Of a DNA stretch of 64,000 nt, positions 9,084-16,600 are shown one piece after another. The notes below the pieces were generated by a model. The model saw only the letters and a program-made list of their open reading frames with translations, did no database searches and was not told the origin of the DNA. Position 1 is the stretch's first letter; each line of letters begins with the position of its first letter. Position numbers and translations under genes: made by a program. Source of the DNA: JAFMDF01 sp965277445 (lineage in GTDB: Bacteria > Bacteroidota > Bacteroidia > Chitinophagales > Saprospiraceae). The DNA lies in contig CBDICY010000032.1 in NCBI GenBank assembly GCA_965277445.1, forward strand, positions 2,728,001-2,792,000, written 5' to 3'.

Positions 9084-9824
9084 TTATTTTTCTAATTCCC
9101 TATCAATCAAACCAATCAATTCCCTATTTTTTTCAATGACCTGCTGTCTATATTGAATGCCAGCTATTCTCAGCATTCGCCAAAAACTTAGAATACCCGT
9201 CATTTTTTTTGATTGTAATAATGCGGGATAGTCTTTAGGGGTTGCCCTATAATCTTTCAATGGGGTGTTCGGGGTAGTTGGTGCAAAAACCAATAGTTCT
9301 GCAAAAATTGGGATAACCATAGATTGAGAATAACCTTCCGAATTTCTATCGATTTCTGAAAACTCTGAATAGGTTATTTCATGCAGGTCAATAATGGTTT
9401 CTCTTAATTGTCTCGATTGTATGAGCGCTACTCCATGCGATTTTAATGTTTCGTAACCAGAGGTTTTCCAACTTGAGGTCGGCCAAAACCAACAATAATG
9501 TAGATGCTTGTCAAGAGAATCATGATATATTTTTGTTTCCGTTAAATTTTTCATCACAATATCTATGGAAGCAGTTACTTGTTGCTCTATTGCGATTTCT
9601 TTCTGAAATTTATCGGCATTAAAAATTAAATTTTCCTTGATTTCGGTCAAAATTTCTTGACGCTTTACTAAAGCTTTGCTTTCTTCGTTTTTGTTGTTCA
9701 CATAAAGGGCTAATAAGATGCCTATCATGACCAATAGGATTTCACCGATGGCATAAAGGGCATATTGCTGAAATTTACCTTTTTCTAATAGCCCTTGTCT
9801 TATTTTTCTGAAGAATTTTATCAT
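9084..9824 (-). CDS. DUF6090 family membrane protein (array copy 3 of 8)
   Basis: 246 residues; begins MIKFFRKIRQ rather than MLKFFRKIRQ. Membrane segment YALYAIGEILLVMIGILLAL, then YVNNKNE. Core motif YETLKSHGVALIQSRQLRET. Gaps to its neighbours are 10 and 14 bases, indicating co-transcription. Function unknown. Confidence 0.85.
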   Translation of the reverse strand: MIKFFRKIRQGLLEKGKFQQYALYAIGEILLVMIGILLALYVNNKNEESKALVKRQEILTEIKENLIFNADKFQKEIAIEQQVTASIDIVMKNLTETKIYHDSLDKHLHYCWFWPTSSWKTSGYETLKSHGVALIQSRQLRETIIDLHEITYSEFSEIDRNSEGYSQSMVIPIFAELLVFAPTTPNTPLKDYRATPKDYPALLQSKKMTGILSFWRMLRIAGIQYRQQVIEKNRELIGLIDRELEK

Positions 9825-9834
9825 TTTTTTCTGA

Positions 9835-10569
9835 TTAATGCTGAGTTAATTCTATAATACTATCCATCTTTTCTTCAAGAACGGAATACTCTTTCTCCAC
9901 CCAATAATTCCAATAATGCGCCCGTTTAAGTAAATTACAAAACTTAAAATCTTCTAAAAGTAGCCGGGAATCTATATCAAAAAAATCGACCTCTTGATAA
10001 TCATTGGCAAACCATTTGTGCTTAAATTCTACTCTTTCTTCAATAAATGGGGTGAACCGATTATACAAAAAATCACCTTGATGCAGCTCTTGTCGTTTTG
10101 ATTCTTCCAGTAGGCCTTGCCAAGTCGAAAGTAATGTTCTTAATGTTATATCTTGAATAATTTCAATACGCCCCGTATTGATTAAATCTTCGAGTACGGC
10201 AAAGGCAGGGTCAAAAGTTGGCAAAGCATAGCTGTTTCTAATTAAACTATCTACCTCGGTTTCCCGAATTTTAAGGGGGCTTGGTTTACACAAATCAATT
10301 AAAGGAATCAAATGGGCTTTTTGATATAATAAGGCACCTTTACAGTTTAGTAATTCCTTTTTTGCCGCTACAAAATCGTTGTGAATCGCTTTTATAATGG
10401 CTTTTTCTGCGCTTAATTTTTTTCTATTTTCATTCCAATTATTTACCTGAAGTGCTAAGAGGATGCCTATCATAACCAAGGCAATTTCGCCGATGGCATA
10501 GAGGAGATATTTTTTAATTGACCCTTTGTTGAGTAATTGTTGTCTAATATTTCGAAAAAACTTTAGCAT
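9835..10569 (-). CDS. DUF6090 family membrane protein (array copy 2 of 8)
   Basis: 244 residues. FFRNIRQ, membrane segment YLLYAIGEIALVMIGILLAL, QVNNWNE. Core motif LEDLINTGRIEIIQDITLRT. Its C-terminal half is rich in acidic and aromatic residues (YQEVDFFDIDSR), unlike the basic C-terminus of copy 4. Starts 4 bases after the stop of copy 1. Function unknown. Confidence 0.85.
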   Translation of the reverse strand: MLKFFRNIRQQLLNKGSIKKYLLYAIGEIALVMIGILLALQVNNWNENRKKLSAEKAIIKAIHNDFVAAKKELLNCKGALLYQKAHLIPLIDLCKPSPLKIRETEVDSLIRNSYALPTFDPAFAVLEDLINTGRIEIIQDITLRTLLSTWQGLLEESKRQELHQGDFLYNRFTPFIEERVEFKHKWFANDYQEVDFFDIDSRLLLEDFKFCNLLKRAHYWNYWVEKEYSVLEEKMDSIIELTQH

Positions 10570-10573
10570 AAGG

Positions 10574-11326
10574 TTATAGTTGATTATTCAGATAGGAATG
10601 AATATTTTTTTGCAAACTGGCATTTAAATCCTTCAGCGTTTTTATTCGATTAATATTTCTATTCGTCATTCCATTGCCCCAGCCGACAATATTGATTAAA
10701 TGCTTAAAATAGGGGCCATCTTTGTCCAATAATTGCTGACCTACTTTTCGAAGTCTAGGCAGGTCGTTTTTTAAATTTTTCAAATACCAAAAGTTGATTA
10801 AATCACGACTATTCCAAACGCTATGATATTGATTCCCTTCTTTATTGGTGATATCTTCCATTCGACTCACCGTTTTATAATAATCACTTATTTGATTAAC
10901 CAATTGATTATTGGAAATGTCATAAATTTTACCCGAATTGACCATCTCTTCGTAGGTGGTGGTTTGTGGGTTAATATATTCCGCATGTGCTCCCCAAAAA
11001 TTGGTGATTCCTAATAAGGTCTCGTCAGTAATGCTTGGTTGAGTGACTAATGCTCTAAAAGCCACGGACTTTGCGCTTTTGTCTACATAAGAGCTATCCA
11101 AATAAGTAAAGCGTTCTGTATCTTTTTCTAAGTCTTGCACCAAATGATTGAGAATTAATATTTCCGTCTTTTTGGACATTCTTTGTTGATTCCAGTTGTT
11201 GATTTGCAAGGCAATGAGGATGCCGATGACGACGAGGAATATTTCGCCGATGGCATATAATAAATACCTTTTAGCATCTCCTGTGCCTATTAGATTTTGT
11301 CTGACTTTCCGAAAGAATTTTAGCAT
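10574..11326 (-). CDS. DUF6090 family membrane protein (array copy 1 of 8)
   Basis: 250 residues and the first gene of the array in transcription order. FFRKVRQ, membrane segment YLLYAIGEIFLVVIGILIAL, QINNWNQ. Core motif YEEMVNSGKIYDISNNQLVN. Any promoter would lie in 11327-11408, where a 33-bp perfect palindrome also sits. All eight copies keep the N-terminal ~50 residues and the mid-protein [YF]xx[LM]xxSG....I....L core, while the rest diverges. This pattern suggests a common anchoring or signalling role with different extracytoplasmic targets (inference). Confidence 0.85.
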   Translation of the reverse strand: MLKFFRKVRQNLIGTGDAKRYLLYAIGEIFLVVIGILIALQINNWNQQRMSKKTEILILNHLVQDLEKDTERFTYLDSSYVDKSAKSVAFRALVTQPSITDETLLGITNFWGAHAEYINPQTTTYEEMVNSGKIYDISNNQLVNQISDYYKTVSRMEDITNKEGNQYHSVWNSRDLINFWYLKNLKNDLPRLRKVGQQLLDKDGPYFKHLINIVGWGNGMTNRNINRIKTLKDLNASLQKNIHSYLNNQL

Positions 11327-11362
11327 AGTTTATTTATTGAGACTGCTTTATTTTGAAATGAT

Positions 11363-11395
11363 ATACCTGCCAGCCCTCCGAGGGCTGGCAGGTAT
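11363..11395. repeat. 33-bp perfect palindrome
   Basis: Two 16-bp arms (TACCTGCCAGCCCTC with one extra outer pair) flank a single central C. It lies between the DUF6090 array and the DUF3500 gene, both on the minus strand, so it may terminate the DUF3500 transcript; there is no T-run after it. GC-rich compared with its surroundings, consistent with a dispersed element. Confidence 0.8.
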
Positions 11396-11408
11396 TAAAC
11401 ACTATTAA

Positions 11409-12080
11409 TTAATGATGCGCCTCCAAATGCTGCCGCAATAAATCTTTTCCATAATCATTGCCATTAGGTGTTCGAACAACCGTATGCACATGCCATTTGA
11501 CAGGACTAGGGCGAGCCCCGTTTCGGTCTCGGACGTCACCGCCTAGTTTATCAAGGGTGCTTTGTCTGGTTTTAAAACGCTTGGCTAATATTTTTAGATA
11601 GCCTTCCATTTTCATAATATTTTTGCTTTTTTCTACACCTTGTGGACTTAGACTCGCCTCCAATATTTTAAAGACCAAGGCTTTTTGTTCCTCACTCATG
11701 TCAAAAAGCGCAATCCCTTGTCGTTCGTATTCGTCAATATTATGCCATCGTCGCCATTCCTTATTGTCAATTGGGAAACTACATTTTTGTTGCTGTTGGC
11801 TCGAAAGACTTCCTAAAAAATCATTGACTGCCTGTTGAATTGACTCGGTAGAAATACCTGTTTCTTTCACACTAAATAAATCTTTTTGAATCTCGCCATT
11901 AGTCGTGACACCTACAAAAGGTTTAGCTAAAACCGCTTTTTCTTTTGGGGTGTTTGCATTAATTACAGGGATGTTAGGGGCAATTGGCGATGGAGATTTT
12001 GTGGTCGTCGGTACGGTGGGCTTCGATACACAATTAGATAATAACCAACAAAAACAAAGCAGGAAGAAGGAATTTTTCAT
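11409..12080 (-). CDS. DUF3500 family lipoprotein, internally deleted
   Basis: 223 residues. Lipoprotein signal with Cys17 (LLSNC) followed by a Pro/Thr-rich linker. Residues about 80-165 match the start of DUF3500 (NDFLGSLSSQQQQKCSFP, RWHNI, IALFDMSEEQKALVFKIL, SLSPQG, IMKMEGYL). The extreme C terminus matches the family's end (WHVHTVVRTPN, DYGKDLLRQHLEAHH). The ~190-residue middle of a normal 330-400 residue member, including its GHHLSLNFT region, is missing. The bridge between the two parts (about 169-192) is encoded by unusually GC-rich DNA (11510-11545). DUF3500 function is unknown. It is either a degraded gene that kept its frame or a short variant. Confidence 0.6.
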   Translation of the reverse strand: MKNSFFLLCFCWLLSNCVSKPTVPTTTKSPSPIAPNIPVINANTPKEKAVLAKPFVGVTTNGEIQKDLFSVKETGISTESIQQAVNDFLGSLSSQQQQKCSFPIDNKEWRRWHNIDEYERQGIALFDMSEEQKALVFKILEASLSPQGVEKSKNIMKMEGYLKILAKRFKTRQSTLDKLGGDVRDRNGARPSPVKWHVHTVVRTPNGNDYGKDLLRQHLEAHH

Positions 12081-12087
12081 AATTTAA

Positions 12088-12470
12088 TTCTTTAAGGGGT
12101 TTAGACAATGCTTGTGAAAAATAGCGTTATTACAAAATTTGTTAATGAATCTTTTTTAAACAATCGGTACTTTTCAAAATTGAAAACAGCGATTAGTGGC
12201 TTGAAATTGATGAAATTCGAGATTAAGGGCAGTAAATCCAGCAGATTTCGGCTAAGCGGTCTCTTATCTCTGTTCTAAATTAGCATAAGTAAACCACTTA
12301 TCCACCAACCAATAAGTCAACCCACTCAAAAGCGTTGAGTATTTTAAATGCAGTTAGGGGCAAAAAAGGCAAGTCAAAAATGAACATTTATTTTTTCGCC
12401 GTTCCTAATGGAAGCTAGAGGGGGAAATTTGACCTCAAAAAACTGTTTGGGTTGACGATTTGCTGTTTTG
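12088..12470. other. Intergenic, no gene seen
   Basis: About 380 AT-rich bases between the 3' side of the O-methyltransferase gene and the start of the DUF3500 gene. No ORF with coding character or RNA gene was recognised. The right edge abuts the palindrome at 12471-12503. The promoter of the DUF3500 gene should lie at the left end. Confidence 0.5.
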
Positions 12471-12503
12471 TGTTGGGCAACAATTTAAAAGTGTTGCCCA
12501 ACA
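12471..12503. repeat. Palindromic element, ACTTT family (E5)
   Basis: Arms TGTTGGGCAACAATTT and AAAGTGTTGCCCAACA around a central A at 12487, with one mismatch. It lies 8 bases beyond the stop of the O-methyltransferase gene and could serve as its terminator stem. Related in arm sequence (TGTTGGGC...TTT) to the element at 26370. Confidence 0.75.
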
Positions 12504-12510
12504 TCGGACA

Positions 12511-13536
12511 TCATTTATAAGCAATAGCCGCACTAGCTGGCCCTGCTAAAGGCATCACCTTTGTTTCCTTAAATCCAATTTCCGTTGCCCATTCATTAAA
12601 ATCTGCTCCTGTAAAATCAAAACCTGCTTCGGTTTCAATGAGCATATTTAGGGAAATAAATAAACCAAAAGCATTTTCTGACCGATTGTCGTCAATAATG
12701 TTTTCAATAACCACTAAAGCACCTCCCACAGGTAAAGCATCATAAGCCTTTTGCATTAATAATTTCTTCTCTTCAAGCCCCCAATCGTGCAAAATATTTC
12801 CCATAGTTAGGACATCTACTTTAGGAAAATCTGCTTCGAAGAAATCTCCTGAAACCGCTTTAACTCGATTGGATAAGCCCATTGCTTTAATGTTTCGACT
12901 AGCTATTGGCAAAACAGGAGGCAAGTCAAAAGAAGTACATTGCATATTGGGATTGTGCATGGCTACTTGTGCGGCTAAAAATCCACCTGCGCCGCCCATA
13001 TCGCAAAGGGTGCTATAGTTAGAAAAATCAAATTCAGTAGCAAACTTTATAAAACTACCCATTTGAATCCCTGCCATGGCCGCCAAAAACTCTTCTAGTT
13101 GCTCAGGGTTGCTATACAATTGCTCAAATATAGACCCGCCACCCGTTTTAAGTTCATTTTGAGGTTTTCCAGTTTTTAAGCCCTCTTCTAAATCGTTCCA
13201 AAAGGGATAGAGTCGATTATTCGCCATCTCCAACATTCCGCCAATGTAAGTGGGTTTGTTTCTATCTAAAAAAAGGTTACTATCAGGCGCATTACTATAA
13301 ATAGCCTTGCCTTTAATGCCTGTTCTTTGCAAGAACCCTAGCGCAACGAGTGCATCTAAAAAATCATACAGCCCTCGCTGGTGTAAGGATAACTCGGATT
13401 GGATAGCGGTGCCAGCTAATGGGCCTTTCCCTAAAAGGGTAAACAAACCCATTTTATTGGCCGTTAATACGGTTTTAGAGGCAAAAAAACCCAAGCCAAT
13501 TTGTAAGATTTTTTCAGGATTAACAGTATTCTCCAT
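12511..13536 (-). CDS. O-methyltransferase, family 2-type, SAM-dependent
   Basis: 341 residues from the ATG at 13536 (MENTVNPEKIL); an in-frame ATG 17 codons upstream adds an unlikely leader. N-terminal winged-helix dimerisation domain (about 10-95), then a Rossmann fold with SAM motif I CDMGGAGGFLA, the acidic FDLPPVLP loop, GDFFEADFPKVDVLTMGNILHDW and VVIENIIDD. The His in HDW corresponds to the catalytic base of acetylserotonin/caffeate-type O-methyltransferases (family 2, PF00891). The substrate cannot be told; some bacterial relatives methylate quinones or tetrapyrroles, others natural products. No biosynthetic neighbours. Confidence 0.82.
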   Translation of the reverse strand: MENTVNPEKILQIGLGFFASKTVLTANKMGLFTLLGKGPLAGTAIQSELSLHQRGLYDFLDALVALGFLQRTGIKGKAIYSNAPDSNLFLDRNKPTYIGGMLEMANNRLYPFWNDLEEGLKTGKPQNELKTGGGSIFEQLYSNPEQLEEFLAAMAGIQMGSFIKFATEFDFSNYSTLCDMGGAGGFLAAQVAMHNPNMQCTSFDLPPVLPIASRNIKAMGLSNRVKAVSGDFFEADFPKVDVLTMGNILHDWGLEEKKLLMQKAYDALPVGGALVVIENIIDDNRSENAFGLFISLNMLIETEAGFDFTGADFNEWATEIGFKETKVMPLAGPASAAIAYK

Positions 13537-13653
13537 TTTTTGAGGTTTTTGTAATGAATAAAAAATTAGGTATTTAAAATTTGTCAAACCCTAGAAAGGT
13601 ACTGACAAAAGATAATCAAATCTGAAGGGCAATCAATTTGGTCATATAATAAA

Positions 13654-16600
13654 TCAAGGCGTCCACAAATAGACATCCATCAATCCTTTTCCTTTAATTT
13701 CCACATTTGGAATCTTCTCAAAAGCCGTCTCTTTTTTAAGAAGGGTATAAGTCGTAGGCGAAACCTGAATACAATCTGCTCGGCCATTCGCTTCCATACG
13801 AGCGGCGGTATTCACGGTATCGCCCCAAAGGTCATAAGCAAATTTCTTTTTGCCAATCACGCCTGCTACCACGGGACCAGAACTAATGCCAATTCTTATT
13901 TTTAAATTGCCCCCCATCGCTTGATTGAAAGCTTGTAGGGTTTGCAACATCTCTTTAGCAAAAGCAAACATTGTGTGGGCATGGTTATCTTTTTCTTCTG
14001 GCACACCTGCTGCCACCATATAAGCATCTCCGATGGTTTTAATTTTTTCCAACTGGTATTTATCCGTTAAATCATCAAATTTTGAAAATAAACCATTGAG
14101 AATATCTACAACTTCTTGTGGAGACAGCTTTTCTGATAAAACTGTAAAACCGACTATATCCGCAAAAAGAATGGATACTGCTTCAAATCTTTTGACGACC
14201 GTTTGTTCTCCTTTACGAATTTGTTCGGCAATTTGCTCGGGAAGGATGCTGTGTAATAAGCGTTGGTTTTCGTTAAAAACCTTTTCTAATTGTCGATTTT
14301 GTTCCTCTGCTTTTTCTAAATCTAAGAAACGACGGTAGGTCAAGTCAAAAACGCCAGCAAAACGTACCATTGCTTGCTCCAATTCCGAACTTAGTCGGTC
14401 GGGGGAAATAACCAGTAAATGACCCAAAGAGAAATGGGCACTATTAAAAACCAATTGTGGTGTAAGATTCGGGGTTACTTCTTCCTTCCAAGGCGCATAT
14501 TGACAGATGACCTGATGATGTGCCTGATTCTCTGCTCCTTCTAATACGGCACAATGAAAGGCTTCTTTATTTTTCCAACTTTCATACCTAGCTTGAAGAT
14601 TGTGGTCGGCGGTGTAGGGAATCGTCCAATATTGTTTAAAAAAGGGTTCGCCTGGATTGGTCAGCCATATTTTCCATCCCCCTTTTTCGTCATCATTGAT
14701 TAAATAACCACAAGAGAAAGGTTCAACGCCTAGCTTAAAAAATTCATGATATAATAATTCTGCTGCCTCGGATAGTTCGTCACTATGGCGCATTGCCATT
14801 GCTCTTGCTCGGACTCTTTCTAAGGCTGCTTCAATTTGTGCTTCTCTAGCTCGTTCTTCTGCCTCCTGCACATCTAGAAACCTGCGGTAGGTTTGCTCAA
14901 ACAAACTACTAAATCGTTGAATAATGGCTAAATTAGTATCTGCTAAAGGTTCTAGACTACTAATCATCAAGACGCCAAATTCGTTAAAACTATTGGAAGC
15001 ATAAACTGTTTTTGGTTCGCGCATCCCAATAATTACTTCATCGGGTAAATTTTTCATTTCTGAATCTAGAAATAGAATATCATCCCAGCTTTCTTTTTCT
15101 GCTCCTGCTAATTGATACACAAACATTTTTTCCCGTGCTTTCCAAGCTTTGATATAGGCTTTAAAAAAAGGATGATGTGCTTGTACCTCGTACTTTGTGG
15201 TATAGCATTTGGCAATATTTTTATTTTCTTGATGCCCCCCCCACCATTTTGTTATCCGTTCTTCTGGATGGAAAGTCCAGATAATTGCCCGAACTAGGTT
15301 GATGTCTAAGAAGGTCATTTCCTCCAGCATTTTTCCCAAAATAGTTCCGAGGGCACCAGAGGTTTGCATCGCCATGGATGCCGACCGTACTCTTTCCAAA
15401 GCTGCTTCGATTTGTGCTTCTCTAGCTTGTGCTTCTGCTTTTTGGAGGTCTAAAAAACGAGTATAAGTTTGTTCAAAGACTTTGGCAAAGCGTTGTAAAA
15501 TAGCTTGGTTTGCTTCATTCGATTCGTCCCATGTACCAAGGCCAACGTAACCAAAATTATGTAGGGATTCTAATAAGTGAAAATGACTTTTATTTTTGGG
15601 CGGTTGTAAGACAAGCCCAAATTTATTTTTCAATATTTTTTTGGCCATTTTCTTTTCAATTGAAAACTGAATATTTTCCTTTTGTCTCCAAGCATTAATC
15701 ACCTTTTGAAATTCAGCTTGTTCTTCCCCATGTGCTGTAACAGCAGACACTATGTCTCCATTAGTTGTCCAAATTTTCAGGGTATTGGCTATTGGGTCAA
15801 CCAAGGAAATCCAACTAGAAATAGTATCTTGATTAATTTTTTTGTACTGTTGAAAAAAGATGGCCACTACTTCTTGCAGTTCCTCACTTTTGTGCATTGC
15901 CATCGCACGGGCACGAACTCTTTCCAATGCAGCTTCTATCTGTGCTTCTCTGGCTTGTGCTTCTGCTCTTTGAAGGTCGAGAAAACGGGTGTAAGTCTGG
16001 TCAAATACTTTAGCAAAGCGCTGTATGATTTCTTTTTGTGAAGGCAAAGGAGGGATAAAACCCGTTACAGAGATATACCCATGTTTAAAATAGGCCATTG
16101 TAAAATAAACTTCATTCGAACTTCGGATTTGATTTTTTACTTCTTTAGGAAATTGTTGATAATCTGTCTTTTCAAAAAGATAGTTATCCAAATTCCTCTT
16201 TTCTTCGGCTTTTAAGTGGATATCCCAAATCGGTAATTGTTGCTCCCAAGCTTCCCACATTTGATTGATTATGGAATTTTCTCGACCGTACCAATAATAA
16301 CTTTGCAGGTGCTTAGTTCCCGTTATGTCCTCCATCCACACTTCTGTATTCTGCGTTTTTTTATCTAATAAATGAATCGTACAGGAAAAAGCAGCAAAAC
16401 CAAAGGGCTTAATTTCTTGATATAATACTTTTACTACTTCACTCAATTCGGCACTTTTGTGCATCGCCATCGTTTGTGCTCGCACTCTTTCTAAAGCAGC
16501 TTCTATTTGTGCTTCTTTGGCTTGCGCCTCTGCTTTTTGAATATCCAAAAATCGAGTATAAGTCTGTTCAAAAACTTTGGCAAAGCGTTGTAAAATCGCT

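Noticed and set aside
11504..11548. GC-rich bridge of the DUF3500 gene as an in-frame palindromic insertion like the one at 20361
   Set aside because: Only the outermost 6 bases (ACTAGG/CCTAGT) are clearly complementary; the interior does not pair well enough.
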